Shown: positions 9,142 through 17,376, counted from the stretch's first letter. The stretch is DNA of 64,000 nucleotides from Clostridia bacterium (GCA_900767715.1 CAAGAD010000005.1:682001-746000), one strand, 5' to 3'. A program made the numbers and translations. The notes: generated by a model not told the origin, from the letters alone.

Positions 9142-9390
9142 AAAAAACGCCCTTTGCGCAGATAAGACACAAAGAGCCTTTGTATAACCACTTATTTGCA
9201 CGGACAATCATCCGCTGACTGTATGACGGTAGTCTGCCGAGAAAAGTTAATAGGTCACCCGTTCACTCTCTTGCTCTCAAAGGTGATAAGCACTCATAGC
9301 CGTGTTCATTGACTCGCACCAAATGTCAACTCTCTCAATCGCACTTCGCTATCGCTCCTGTCCTTGATGGTAACGCATTTTTATTAAACT
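9142..9390 (-). promoter_or_regulatory. T-box riboswitch (tRNA-Ile sensing) upstream of ileS
   Basis: Untranslated leader of about 270 nt. On the minus strand it has the Stem I AGAGAG bulge and a TTGGTGCGAG distal loop, a candidate ATC (Ile) specifier in GCTTATCACC, and an antiterminator in which AAG-TGGT bulges from helices CAAAG/TTTGTG and AATAAG/CTTATC. TGGT can pair with an A-CCA tRNA end. The competing terminator is GCTCTTTGTG with CGCAAAGGGC followed by six T (about 9142-9176). The normally conserved TGGNACCGCG is diverged to TGGTTATAC. Uncharged tRNA-Ile should favour read-through. Confidence 0.85.
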
Positions 9391-9396
9391 ATGTAA

Positions 9397-9425
9397 ATTT
9401 TAGCATTATGCAAAAAGTTTGTCAA
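9397..9425 (-). promoter_or_regulatory. Sigma-A promoter of the ileS T-box transcript
   Basis: Minus strand: -35 TTGACA (9420-9425), 17-bp spacer, -10 TAAAAT (9397-9402). Confidence 0.8.
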
Positions 9426-9498
9426 TATTTTTTGCGGGTACATTTTGTGTGAATAATAGTTTGTTTATTGTCAATCATTAGCCTATGGGAGAAATTTT

Positions 9499-10092
9499 AT
9501 GAAGTTGATTGAAAGTGAAACTATTAAAAATTTGGCAAACTCGTTTGCGGGAGAATGTCAGGCAATGGTTAGGTACAAATTTATTGAGTACGGCGCGCGT
9601 ATGCAAGGGTTCGAACAACTCGCCCAACAGATTGACAAACTTGTGTATAACGAGTTTAACCACGCACGAATGTTTTACACCAAAATTCAAGACGCGAGCA
9701 AGGATACCATAACCAATATCGAAGTGTGCTCGGGCTATCCATTCAAAGAAAAGTGGGATTTGGCAGAGAATTTGAAACTGGCGAGCGAAGACGAAAAAGA
9801 TGAGTTCGCAATCATCTATCCGCGCTATCGCGACATTGCACTCAAAGAAGGTTTCAAAGACATCGCACAGTTGTATGATGACATCATTCAAGTGGAGTCT
9901 TGTCATCACAAAATCTTGCACGAACTACACCGACAGGTCGCCGACAAAATTATGTACAAGAAAACCAAATCTACCAAATGGAAATGTGGCTCGTGCGGTT
10001 ATGAAGCGGAAGGAAAAGAAGCGTGGGACGAATGTCCATTGTGTTTGGAAAAGCAAGGCACAGTAATGTTGAAAATTCCAACCGTCCAATAA
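9499..10092 (+). CDS. Rubrerythrin-family protein (ferritin-like plus C-terminal rubredoxin-like domain)
   Basis: A 197-residue non-haem diiron protein, expected to reduce peroxide in anaerobes. The ferritin-like bundle has FAGECQAMVRYKF (about 16-28), EFNHARM (about 52-58) and a second half with VESCHHKILHEL (about 138-149). Residues 158-183 are a rubredoxin-like ribbon with two CxxC pairs (CGSC, CPLC). The start is supported by GGGAGAAA upstream. It is distinct from the rubrerythrin near 31 kb: it lacks the N-terminal cysteine-rich domain and the sequences diverge. It stands alone between the ileS leader and an AT-rich gap. Confidence 0.85.
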   Translation: MKLIESETIKNLANSFAGECQAMVRYKFIEYGARMQGFEQLAQQIDKLVYNEFNHARMFYTKIQDASKDTITNIEVCSGYPFKEKWDLAENLKLASEDEKDEFAIIYPRYRDIALKEGFKDIAQLYDDIIQVESCHHKILHELHRQVADKIMYKKTKSTKWKCGSCGYEAEGKEAWDECPLCLEKQGTVMLKIPTVQ

Positions 10093-10512
10093 GTATTTGG
10101 AAATTTATTTTGTATTTAATTAAAAAATATGTATTTAATTTTAAAATAATATATTGAATTAAATATTTTAATTAATTAAAAAAACATTTTAAATATTTAA
10201 AATAATAAAATTTTATGTAAAAAATATTGAAATATGCGTAAAAATAGCGTTAAAATCGCTATTTTTTATTTTTTTAATAAATGTTTTTGTGGATTTGTTT
10301 TTTTATTATTTCCGTATTTATTTAATTATTTATTAAATTAATTTTTATTTTGTTTGCCAGCGTTAAATGTTATATTTCTTTTAGTACAAAGTTTTGTATT
10401 TAGTTCTTGAACGGACAACTAGTCCGTTAATGTAATTTAGTTTTTAATGGGCGACACAGTCCGTTAATGTAATTTAGTTTTTAATGGGCGATGTCGCCCA
10501 TTAAAAATTTAT
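10093..10512. other. AT-rich gap upstream of recA
   Basis: No gene seen. Bases 10093-10400 are almost pure A/T with short poly-A and poly-T runs. Bases 10411-10506 hold a tandem repeat and hairpins (listed separately). Confidence 0.7.
10421..10491. repeat. Tandem 34-bp repeat ending in a strong hairpin
   Basis: Two identical 34-bp copies (10421-10454 and 10458-10491, 37-bp period) beginning AGTCCGTTAATG and ending AATGGGCGA. The first is preceded by ACGGAC, giving a hairpin with GTCCGT. The second extends into a 14-bp perfect inverted repeat, TTTTTAATGGGCGA/TCGCCCATTAAAAA (about 10478-10507), directly upstream of the LexA box. Confidence 0.85.
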
Positions 10513-10526
10513 CGAACAAATGTTTG
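10513..10526 (+). promoter_or_regulatory. LexA (SOS) box of recA
   Basis: CGAACAAATGTTTG fits the Gram-positive SOS box CGAACRNRYGTTYS and lies 9 bp upstream of the recA -35. Confidence 0.85.
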
Positions 10527-10534
10527 AAAAACGT

Positions 10535-10563
10535 TTGCATATTGTTGCGCAATGTGGTAATAT
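10535..10563 (+). promoter_or_regulatory. recA promoter
   Basis: -35 TTGCAT (10535-10540), 17-bp spacer, -10 TAATAT (10558-10563). Confidence 0.75.
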
Positions 10564-10588
10564 ATTTGCATAAAGTTTAGGAGAAAAT

Positions 10589-11581
10589 ATGGATAACGCA
10601 GACAAGACTAAGGCTATTGAACAAGCGATATTGCAGATTGAGAAACAATTTGGCAAGGGTTCTATTATCAAAATGGACGAAACGGCTGTGGCTGACGTAG
10701 ATGTGGTCAGCACGGGTTGTTTGACATTGGACGTGGCTCTTGGCATTGGTGGTATGCCTAGGGGCAGAATTATCGAAATTTATGGACCAGAGTCCAGCGG
10801 TAAAACGACTGTGGCTTTGCACGTAGTGGCAGAAGTGCAGAAGAAGGGCGGAATTGCTGCATTTGTAGATGCGGAGCATGCGCTTGACCCACTCTATGCG
10901 CAGAAAATCGGTGTCAACATCAACGAACTGTACGTTTCACAGCCAGACACGGGCGAACAAGCGCTTGAAATCGTGGAACAACTCGTTCGCAGTGGTGGTG
11001 TAGATATCGTGGTCGTTGACTCGGTGGCGGCTCTTACACCACGTGCCGAAATCGAAGGCGAAATGGGCGACAGTTTCATCGGTGCGCAAGCACGACTTAT
11101 GTCACAAGCATTGCGTAAACTCACCGCTATCACCTCAAAGAGTAAGACTATCGTTTTATTCATCAACCAGTTGCGTGAAAAAGTCGGCGTTATGTTCGGC
11201 TCACCAGAAACCACCCCAGGCGGTAAGGCATTGAAATTTTACAGTTCAATCCGCCTTGACGTGCGCAAGACCGACACTCTCAAAAACGGACAAGAGATGT
11301 ATGGCAACCGCACAAGAGTGAAAGTGGTTAAAAACAAACTCGCTCCACCATTCAAAGTTGCAGAGTTTGACATCATATATGGACAAGGTATCAGCCAAGT
11401 CGGCTGTATTCTCGATATGGCACTTGAATTCGGCATTGTAGAAAAGAGCGGTAGTTGGTTCAGTTACAATGGCGACAAAATTGGTCAAGGTCGCGACAAT
11501 GTTTGCGAATATTTGAAAGTAAACAGCGACCTAATGGAACAAATTAAACAACAAGTTCTCGACGCAATGAAAAAGAATTAG
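10589..11581 (+). CDS. recA: Recombinase RecA
   Basis: A 330-residue DNA-dependent ATPase that forms filaments on single-stranded DNA for homologous recombination and stimulates LexA self-cleavage. Walker A GPESSGKT is at 66-73; VDAEHALD, VVVDSVAAL and the DNA-binding loop region REKVGVMFGSPETTPGG are all present. The C-terminal tail is short and only mildly acidic compared with the usual 345-355 residues. The start follows TAGGAG. First gene of a recA-recN-spoIVB run; recN starts 2 nt after the stop. Confidence 0.98.
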   Translation: MDNADKTKAIEQAILQIEKQFGKGSIIKMDETAVADVDVVSTGCLTLDVALGIGGMPRGRIIEIYGPESSGKTTVALHVVAEVQKKGGIAAFVDAEHALDPLYAQKIGVNINELYVSQPDTGEQALEIVEQLVRSGGVDIVVVDSVAALTPRAEIEGEMGDSFIGAQARLMSQALRKLTAITSKSKTIVLFINQLREKVGVMFGSPETTPGGKALKFYSSIRLDVRKTDTLKNGQEMYGNRTRVKVVKNKLAPPFKVAEFDIIYGQGISQVGCILDMALEFGIVEKSGSWFSYNGDKIGQGRDNVCEYLKVNSDLMEQIKQQVLDAMKKN

Positions 11582-11583
11582 TT

Positions 11584-13269
11584 ATGTTATCTTTATTAAA
11601 GATTAAAAATGTAGCATTGATAGACGATTTGACTATTGAGTTTGGCGACAGACTCAATATCATTTCGGGCGAAACAGGCTCCGGCAAGAGTATTTTACTC
11701 GACTCGCTGGGGCTTTGTTTTGGTGAACGCGCGGACAAGACGCTCATTCGCACAGGCGAAAGCAAGATGCGTGCCACGGCGCTGTTTACCAACATTTCTA
11801 GTAAGGCACGCGAATACGTTGCAGACACTCTTGGCATTGAGTGTGACGACCAAATCATTCTCGACCGCGAATGCGACCAAAACGGCAAATCGGTGGCGCG
11901 AATCAATGGCGAACTCACAACGGTGGCGGGGCTAAAAGCCGTATCAAACTTTCTCGTTGACCTACACGGTCAGCACGAGCACCAAGCCATTATCTCCCCC
12001 GATTATCAACTAAACATCATTGACGAATACGCGGGGCAAACGGCAAAAGATTTGCTCGCGAAAATCAACAGTCATATCGACGCAGTAATGGACGCAAAAT
12101 CGCAGATTGACGCGCTGGGTGGTGACGACGCGCAGAGAGAATATTTCATCAATCTCTACCGCTATCAAATAGACGAAATCACGGGCGCAAACATTCAGCC
12201 AAACGAACTGGAAGACCTAGTCGCACGTCGCAACAAAATGAATTCGGTGGAAAAGATTGGTAATGCACTCACACAAGCACAAGGCTTGCTTTCGGGCGCG
12301 GACTTTGACAACGCTTGTCAGTCGGTGAAATCAGCCGAGCGCGAACTTATGAGCATTGCGCAATACGACACCCGCTATGCAGATTATCAAACCCGTCTCA
12401 ACCAAGCATATTTGGAACTCAAAGACCTAGCCGACAGTTTCGGCGAAGAGTTGGAAAATATTTATTTCGACCAGAACGAATACGAGCGCATTGATACACG
12501 CATTGACACCATTAAGTCAATCTTCAAAAAATATGGTGGCGACCTTGACGCCGTGATTAAATATTTGGACGAAATTACCATTAAACTAAACAACCTTGAA
12601 AACAGCGGTGAAACGCTTGTTCGACTAAAAGGCGAAATTGACAAGCAAGAGCGCGAAATAGTAAACCTGCAAAACGAACTGACGAGCATTCGCCGTAAAT
12701 CAGCCGGCGAGTTGGCAGACAAAATCGTAGCAGTCATTCGCACACTTGGTATGCCTAACGCACGTCTGGAAATCGCATTCTCTCACACCACGCAAGCCTA
12801 CACCCGTCATGGTGCGGACTGCGTAGATTTTATGTTCTCGGCAAACAAGGGCTTCGAGCCACGCTCGCTGGCAAAAATCATCAGTGGTGGCGAAATGAGC
12901 AGATTTATGCTCGCCTACAAAACGGTCGTTGCAAACCTTGACGACATCGGCTGTATGATATTCGACGAAATAGACTCGGGCATTAGCGGTGATGTTGGTC
13001 AAAAGGTGGCGGTCAACATTCACAACCTTTCTAACAGCAAGCAGATTATCGCCATTACACACTTGCCTAGCATTGCAAGTTTCGCGAATACGCATTTGCG
13101 CGTGCAGAAAACTAGCGACGATAAGACCACACACACCATTGTTGACACCTTGGACGACGAGGGAACAATTGGCGAAATCGCGCGTATGCTGGGTTCGGGC
13201 ATCAACGACGAAAGTTTGGCCTTGTCTCGTTCAATGCGCGCTAGCGCCCTGAATATTGACAATCATTAG
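11584..13269 (+). CDS. recN: DNA repair protein RecN
   Basis: A 561-residue SMC-like ATPase that acts early at double-strand breaks. N-terminal Walker A GETGSGKS (29-36); central coiled coil (about 150-370); C-terminal signature ISGGEMSRFMLA and Walker B MIFDEIDSGISG. The start lies 2 nt after recA and has no clear ribosome site, so it is probably translated by coupling. In Bacillus and relatives recN is also next to spoIVB. It should be co-induced with recA through the SOS box. Confidence 0.97.
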   Translation: MLSLLKIKNVALIDDLTIEFGDRLNIISGETGSGKSILLDSLGLCFGERADKTLIRTGESKMRATALFTNISSKAREYVADTLGIECDDQIILDRECDQNGKSVARINGELTTVAGLKAVSNFLVDLHGQHEHQAIISPDYQLNIIDEYAGQTAKDLLAKINSHIDAVMDAKSQIDALGGDDAQREYFINLYRYQIDEITGANIQPNELEDLVARRNKMNSVEKIGNALTQAQGLLSGADFDNACQSVKSAERELMSIAQYDTRYADYQTRLNQAYLELKDLADSFGEELENIYFDQNEYERIDTRIDTIKSIFKKYGGDLDAVIKYLDEITIKLNNLENSGETLVRLKGEIDKQEREIVNLQNELTSIRRKSAGELADKIVAVIRTLGMPNARLEIAFSHTTQAYTRHGADCVDFMFSANKGFEPRSLAKIISGGEMSRFMLAYKTVVANLDDIGCMIFDEIDSGISGDVGQKVAVNIHNLSNSKQIIAITHLPSIASFANTHLRVQKTSDDKTTHTIVDTLDDEGTIGEIARMLGSGINDESLALSRSMRASALNIDNH

Positions 13270-13283
13270 TATAAACATTTTTA

Positions 13284-14507
13284 ATGAATAACGAAAAGTT
13301 TTCTTCAAATACTAATCGTATGAAAAAGAAAATTTTTTTGTATGGAATACTACCCTTTCTGCTCTGTGCACTGGCGATAATCATTGCACCGATTGTGCAA
13401 GCCTACACCATAGACGACGGAATGGTTATCACGGCTGACGAAATTGACAATGCCAAAATAGGTGTTTTGGATTTAGACATAAAGGACACCGACATTTCTG
13501 CCAGCACGTTAGATTTGTGCCCAAAGACTGCCACGGTCAAATTGTTTGGTTTCATTCCTATTCGCACAGTGGAAGTCAATCTTCTCGCCAACAAAACTGT
13601 TACGGCTGGCGGGCAACTGCTCGGCTTTGATTTGCAATCGGGCGGTGTAGAGATTCTGGGGTTCAACAGCGTGCTCACGCGCGAGGGCGAAAAGAATCCT
13701 ATCAAGGATATTGGGCTCAAAAAGCAAGACATCATCACCAAGATTAATGGCAAGGAAGTCAAGACTTTGGACGACATCGACCTCATTCTAAACGGCAAGG
13801 ACAAAGGCAAGGAAGTGCAGATTGACTACACACGCGGTGACAAAACTTTCACCGCGGTGGCACTGCCCCAACGCGACCTACTCTCTGGCAAATATAAACT
13901 CGGGATTTGGGTTAAAAACAGCACCAACGGCATTGGCACGCTCACCTATGTGAAGAACGACGGGCGCTATGGCGCAGTTGGACACCCTATCAGCGAAAAC
14001 AGAGCCTTGCTCGAACACACACAATCGGGCGAAGTGTATGACACGCAATTTATCGGCGTTGTCAAGGGCGAGAAAAACGCGCCCGGCGAAATCAAGGCAA
14101 CAATCGAGTTTAGCAAGGGCGAAATCGGCGACATCGACACCAACAGCAATTATGGTCTGTTCGGTCAAATAGACAAGGAAATCTCGGGCGAGCAAGTCAC
14201 GCTCGGTGGCAGATTTTCGGTCAAGCCCGGCAAGGCTTACATACGCACGCAGGTCAGCAAGGACGGTGTGAAAGATTATGAAATAAAAATTATCAAGACC
14301 TCCAAGCAGAAAAAAGCCAGCGAAAAGAGTATCGTGTTTAAGGTGGTTGATAAAGAACTCTTGTCACTCACTAACGGCATTGTGCAAGGAATGAGTGGTA
14401 GTCCAATCATTCAAAACGGCAAAATGGTGGGTTCGGTCACTCACGTTTTTCTAAACGACCCAACTCACGGCTATGGCGTATATATTGACTGGATGATTGA
14501 GCAATAA
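13284..14507 (+). CDS. spoIVB: SpoIVB serine peptidase (stage IV sporulation)
   Basis: A 407-residue S55-family protease. In sporulating bacteria the forespore secretes it to cleave SpoIVFA and release sigma-K processing. One N-terminal membrane helix (about 15-40), a PDZ domain (about 115-192) and a trypsin-like C-terminal domain with His234 in AVGHPI and Ser373 in GMSGSPI are all intact. Position after recN is conserved in spore formers, but the spo0A gene that usually follows is absent; an unknown gene lies on the other strand instead. The start could also be the Met at residue 13 (MKKKIFL). Confidence 0.95.
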   Translation: MNNEKFSSNTNRMKKKIFLYGILPFLLCALAIIIAPIVQAYTIDDGMVITADEIDNAKIGVLDLDIKDTDISASTLDLCPKTATVKLFGFIPIRTVEVNLLANKTVTAGGQLLGFDLQSGGVEILGFNSVLTREGEKNPIKDIGLKKQDIITKINGKEVKTLDDIDLILNGKDKGKEVQIDYTRGDKTFTAVALPQRDLLSGKYKLGIWVKNSTNGIGTLTYVKNDGRYGAVGHPISENRALLEHTQSGEVYDTQFIGVVKGEKNAPGEIKATIEFSKGEIGDIDTNSNYGLFGQIDKEISGEQVTLGGRFSVKPGKAYIRTQVSKDGVKDYEIKIIKTSKQKKASEKSIVFKVVDKELLSLTNGIVQGMSGSPIIQNGKMVGSVTHVFLNDPTHGYGVYIDWMIEQ

Positions 14508-14530
14508 AAAAAGGCGTAGTGCCTTTTTTT
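14506..14530. terminator. Bidirectional terminator after spoIVB
   Basis: A7, GGC-GTAGT-GCC, T7. It is shared with the convergent gene ending at 14530. Confidence 0.75.
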
Positions 14531-14931
14531 TATTGTTTTCTCATTGTAAACACGTTGTCTAGTTGACCATAAACAGCGATGAGAACTTCTTTCCCGTATG
14601 GCAACTTTGCCAAATTTTGCTTTCGGCCTTGCAAACGTAAATTGATAACTTCGGTTGGCAAACTGAACACTTCGCTGAGTCGTTCAATGCATTCTTTGTC
14701 TTTGCAGAATGTTTTTGGTGTTTTTTTACTAGTGGCAATGCTGTATTCGATTGCATAGTTTGGAATCACCTTACGAATCAGCACTTCGTAGGCGATGAAC
14801 GATTCAATGTCCATTCTGTTTACGTCGTTCACTTTGCCTGCGCGCCAGTTCTTCCAACGTTTAAGTGTTGCGCTATATTTATCTGTCAATGCGTCTCTCA
14901 TTTTGTCCGCTAATTGTTTTTCGTTTTCCAT
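14530..14931 (-). CDS. Hypothetical protein, 133 residues
   Basis: A soluble, Lys/Arg-rich protein that I do not recognise. Visible features are an N-terminal helix with RWKNWRAGKVNDVNRMDIESFIAYEV (about 25-50), a short Lys/Thr stretch, and a C-terminal helical region. No cysteine pair, signal or membrane segment. The start follows AAGGAG with good spacing, and a promoter (TTTACA/TAATAT) lies just upstream, so it is a real single-gene unit between spoIVB and deoB. Confidence 0.6.
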   Translation of the reverse strand: MENEKQLADKMRDALTDKYSATLKRWKNWRAGKVNDVNRMDIESFIAYEVLIRKVIPNYAIEYSIATSKKTPKTFCKDKECIERLSEVFSLPTEVINLRLQGRKQNLAKLPYGKEVLIAVYGQLDNVFTMRKQ

Positions 14932-14959
14932 ACCCTACTCCTTATTTTTATGTGCTGGT

Positions 14960-14988
14960 ATATTAGCATAAAAAATGCAATTTGTAAA
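14960..14988 (-). promoter_or_regulatory. Promoter of the 133-residue hypothetical gene
   Basis: Minus strand: -35 TTTACA (14983-14988), 17-bp spacer, -10 TAATAT (14960-14965). Confidence 0.7.
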
Positions 14989-14990
14989 TA

Positions 14991-15016
14991 GTAAAAAATG
15001 CACTATTTGTGCATTT
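14991..15016 (-). terminator. deoB terminator
   Basis: Stem ATGCAC/GTGCAT (14998-15014) with six T on the minus strand; the stem overlaps the deoB stop codon. Confidence 0.75.
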
Positions 15017-16169
15017 CTTTGATTTTTGACATTATATCGCTCTTTTTGCTCACTCCAAGCAACACTTTGACTAGGTCGGAAATGTTGTTCAACCCTTCAA
15101 ACTCGCCCAAATATTTTCCGCCCGACAGTGCTGGTGAATACAAAGCAAAAGGCAAAAACTCGCGCGAATGGTTGGTGCTGGCGGTGTATGGGTCATTGCC
15201 ATGGTCGGCAGTGACAATCAAAGCGTCATCGGCAGTGAGTTTCGGCATAAAGTCTTTTAGGAAATGGTCGATTCCATACAAACACTCTTTATAGCCGTCA
15301 ATGTCATTACGGTGACCGTACAGTATGTCTGTATCACCGAAATTGGCAAAACACAAGCCTGTCCAATCTTCTTTAACCGCCTCGTTGAGTGAATCGAAAC
15401 ACTGCTGATTCGTTTTTGACACATAAGCCGTGCTAAAACCTTGTTCAGCGAACAACTCATTAACTTTGCCTACGCTGATTGTCTGGAAATTTTTGTTGGC
15501 AAGTGCGTTGACAAGGTTGTTCTTTGGTGGGTCAAGCGACCAATCACGTCTATCCTTCGTAAAATAATAGTTATCTTTAATGCCGGCGAATGGGCGTGCG
15601 ATGATTCGACATATCTTGTATTTGGCTGGCAAGTTCTCGCGAATGTAGTTGCACGCGTAATACAATTCTTCTAGGCTATACACTGCGCCGTGGCAAGCAA
15701 TCTGCAAACAACTGTCCGTATTGGTAAAAACAATTGGATAGCCGGTGGCGAAATGACGGTCGCCATAATCTCGAATGGCGCGCACATCGCCATAACTCTT
15801 GTTGAGCAATACTTGGTCACAACCAAATGCCTTGCAGATGATGTCGGTGATTTCTTCTGGGAAACCGAGTGTGAAGCGGTCGTAATTTTGTTTAATCACG
15901 CAACCGGCAATCTCCCAATGTCCCATACTACTATCCTTGCCGACAGAAAGCGGGCTGATGAGCGCGTAGTCTGCCACAACGTTCATTCCGTTATCCATAT
16001 CAATGGTTGGCAAGTGCATAAAGCCTAGTTTGCGCAAGGTAGGCAAATACGCGTTGGTTTCCTGCAAAATATGGCTCAAAGTGTTTGAACCGATGTCTTC
16101 TATAAACTGGCGGTCGTTGTTGTAGCCCACACCGAGTCCGTCGATAACCAATAAAAATACTCTTTTCAT
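15003..16169 (-). CDS. deoB: Phosphopentomutase
   Basis: A 388-residue alkaline-phosphatase-fold enzyme that interconverts (deoxy)ribose-1-phosphate and -5-phosphate in nucleoside salvage. Metal-binding and phospho-residue motifs are clear: VIDGLGVG at the N-terminus, GKDSSMGHWEIAG (about 77-89), and TADHGNDPYTASTNHSREF near residues 317-335. In Clostridia deoB often sits in a spoIIM-xerD-deoB-dacF string; here a membrane gene is upstream and dacF is nearby. No Shine-Dalgarno is visible, and a TATAAT ends exactly 6 nt before the ATG, so a leaderless mRNA is possible. Confidence 0.95.
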   Translation of the reverse strand: MKRVFLLVIDGLGVGYNNDRQFIEDIGSNTLSHILQETNAYLPTLRKLGFMHLPTIDMDNGMNVVADYALISPLSVGKDSSMGHWEIAGCVIKQNYDRFTLGFPEEITDIICKAFGCDQVLLNKSYGDVRAIRDYGDRHFATGYPIVFTNTDSCLQIACHGAVYSLEELYYACNYIRENLPAKYKICRIIARPFAGIKDNYYFTKDRRDWSLDPPKNNLVNALANKNFQTISVGKVNELFAEQGFSTAYVSKTNQQCFDSLNEAVKEDWTGLCFANFGDTDILYGHRNDIDGYKECLYGIDHFLKDFMPKLTADDALIVTADHGNDPYTASTNHSREFLPFALYSPALSGGKYLGEFEGLNNISDLVKVLLGVSKKSDIMSKIKEMHK

Positions 16170-16175
16170 AATTTC

Positions 16176-16181
16176 ATTATA
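16176..16181 (-). promoter_or_regulatory. -10 element placed for leaderless deoB
   Basis: TATAAT on the minus strand, 6 nt before the start codon. No good -35 is seen at 17 bp, so support is partial. Confidence 0.4.
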
Positions 16182-16208
16182 ACTAAATGCGACAAAAAAT
16201 GCTAATAT

Positions 16209-16781
16209 TTATGCTATTATTATGATAAAAAGTTTGATAATTGACATCAAAACGAGTTCAACAAAGGACAGTGCGCATAATATGACTAGCCAAACCCATA
16301 CATTGTTGTCGCAATGATTGACGCGCTTGTCAACGTAGCAAAACAAAACTATCGAAAACACTGCCATATACAAAAGTGCGAATGCGACCAGCAACAGTAT
16401 AAGCAAGAATACATTGAAAAAGCCATACACTGTGATAAAGGCAAAAATATTAATTGAAAATATGTAGCAACCATACCAGAAAATAAAGCAAGACAGAATG
16501 ATGAGAAATTTGTTTAGATAACATAGGTATGCCAGCGCGAATATGAGCGCACTAAACAACAGACTCTGCAACAGTGCGCTGAAAAAACTCATTTCTCCCA
16601 GCACAAACCCCACAAAGTAGAACGCGCCGAAATTGTTCGGTTTGCAATCCTTGCCAAAATTGAGAATCGTGAACGCGCCAGCAACAAAGAAAACAAGGCT
16701 AACGGCAAAGACACCTATCAGCCACCCTTTGTATTTTCTAAATATTGAATCATTGCTCAATGAGTATTTTAACTTTTGCAT
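16209..16781 (-). CDS. Membrane protein, possible SpoIIM-like
   Basis: A 190-residue protein with an N-terminal helix (about 20-40), a polar loop of about 25 residues, then four closely packed helices (about 65-185) rich in Phe, Ile and Leu. The topology and its place next to deoB and dacF match the spoIIM-xerD-deoB-dacF arrangement of Clostridia, where SpoIIM (with SpoIID and SpoIIP) drives engulfment. Sequence identity to SpoIIM is not obvious by eye, so this is a context-based guess; an unrelated small membrane protein is equally possible. A promoter with TTGGCA/TATAAT lies 77-106 bp upstream, and two Spo0A-box-like repeats lie between it and the start. Confidence 0.5.
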   Translation of the reverse strand: MQKLKYSLSNDSIFRKYKGWLIGVFAVSLVFFVAGAFTILNFGKDCKPNNFGAFYFVGFVLGEMSFFSALLQSLLFSALIFALAYLCYLNKFLIILSCFIFWYGCYIFSINIFAFITVYGFFNVFLLILLLVAFALLYMAVFSIVLFCYVDKRVNHCDNNVWVWLVILCALSFVELVLMSIIKLFIIIIA

Positions 16782-16816
16782 ATAATAATATATGCTTGAA
16801 TGATGAATAAATGAAC

Positions 16817-16834
16817 TTTGTCAATTTTTGTCAA
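16817..16834. promoter_or_regulatory. Two Spo0A-box-like repeats, 10 bp apart
   Basis: TTTGTCAA at 16817-16824 and again at 16827-16834, on the same strand and exactly one helical turn apart. Each differs from the 0A box core TGTCGAA at one base. They lie between the divergent SpoIIM-like and Spo0A-like genes, downstream of the former's predicted start site. Confidence 0.5.
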
Positions 16835-16857
16835 ATGATTGCAAAATATCTAGCATA

Positions 16858-16887
16858 ATTATACACGGTTTTGTACAATATTGCCAA
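16858..16887 (-). promoter_or_regulatory. Promoter of the SpoIIM-like gene
   Basis: Minus strand: -35 TTGGCA (16882-16887), 18-bp spacer, -10 TATAAT (16858-16863). Confidence 0.6.
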
Positions 16888-16920
16888 TTATTCAAAAAAC
16901 TAAATAGTTTTGTAAAATAC

Positions 16921-16949
16921 TTGTCTTTCGCTTTGTTTTAATGTATTAT
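16921..16949 (+). promoter_or_regulatory. Promoter of the Spo0A-like gene
   Basis: -35 TTGTCT (16921-16926), 17-bp spacer, -10 TATTAT (16944-16949). Confidence 0.65.
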
Positions 16950-16967
16950 ATTTTGAGGTGGATTAGA

Positions 16968-17342
16968 ATGGAGTTGTCTATGGTGGGAGCGCACACGGTT
17001 GAGCGAACAGAACAACATAACAATGAAATCGTCAATGCATTGCTAAAAGAGTTTGGTCTGAACGATAAAAATATCGGTTTCAAATACATTTGTGATGTCA
17101 TCAGCCTTGGCGTCAGCGCCAGCGACATTGACAATTTTGAATGGGACATCTATGACCACATCGCCAACAAATACGGCCAAAACTACAAAGCCATCGAAAT
17201 CAACATTCGCCGAGCCATAATGCTGGCTTGGGACAAAAATTCTAACCGACTATCTTCCCTACTTTCGCTGGACAAAAATAAACGTCCCAGCAACAAAAGT
17301 TTTATGTCAGCGGTGAGCGAACTGCTGAAAAGAAATATCTAG
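16968..17342 (+). CDS. Stand-alone Spo0A C-terminal (DNA-binding) domain protein
   Basis: 124 residues that match the Spo0A effector domain from end to end, with no receiver domain. Shared features are the N-terminal helix EIVNALLKEFGL, the GFKYI turn (Spo0A GYLYL), the helix IYDHIANKYG, the recognition-helix region AIEINIRRAIMLAW (Spo0A RVERAIRHAIEVAW) with the Glu and one Arg kept, and the C-terminal RPSNKSFMSAVSELL (Spo0A KPTNSEFIAMVADKL). Lacking the phospho-acceptor domain, it cannot be switched by a phosphorelay in the usual way. The start at 16968 follows GAGGTGG; the frame to 16941 has no ribosome site. It precedes dacF and has its own promoter. Confidence 0.85.
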   Translation: MELSMVGAHTVERTEQHNNEIVNALLKEFGLNDKNIGFKYICDVISLGVSASDIDNFEWDIYDHIANKYGQNYKAIEINIRRAIMLAWDKNSNRLSSLLSLDKNKRPSNKSFMSAVSELLKRNI

Positions 17343-17346
17343 TCAA

Positions 17347-17376
17347 TGAATATTTAACCGAATAATACAAACACTA
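17347..17376 (+). promoter_or_regulatory. Sigma-G/F-like promoter of dacF
   Basis: TGAATA (17347-17352), 17-bp spacer, AACACTA (17370-17376). The -35 matches the Bacillus sigma-G consensus and the -10 matches CATACTA at five of seven positions. dacF is forespore-controlled in Bacillus. Confidence 0.45.

Noticed and set aside
13284..14931. Expected spo0A downstream of spoIVB
   Set aside because: The next gene is an unrelated 133-residue protein on the other strand; the only Spo0A-like gene is the receiver-less one at 16968.
16817..16834. TTGACA on the minus strand read as -35 elements of the SpoIIM-like gene
   Set aside because: No -10 lies at 16-18 bp; the 10-bp spaced repeats fit a protein-binding pair better.
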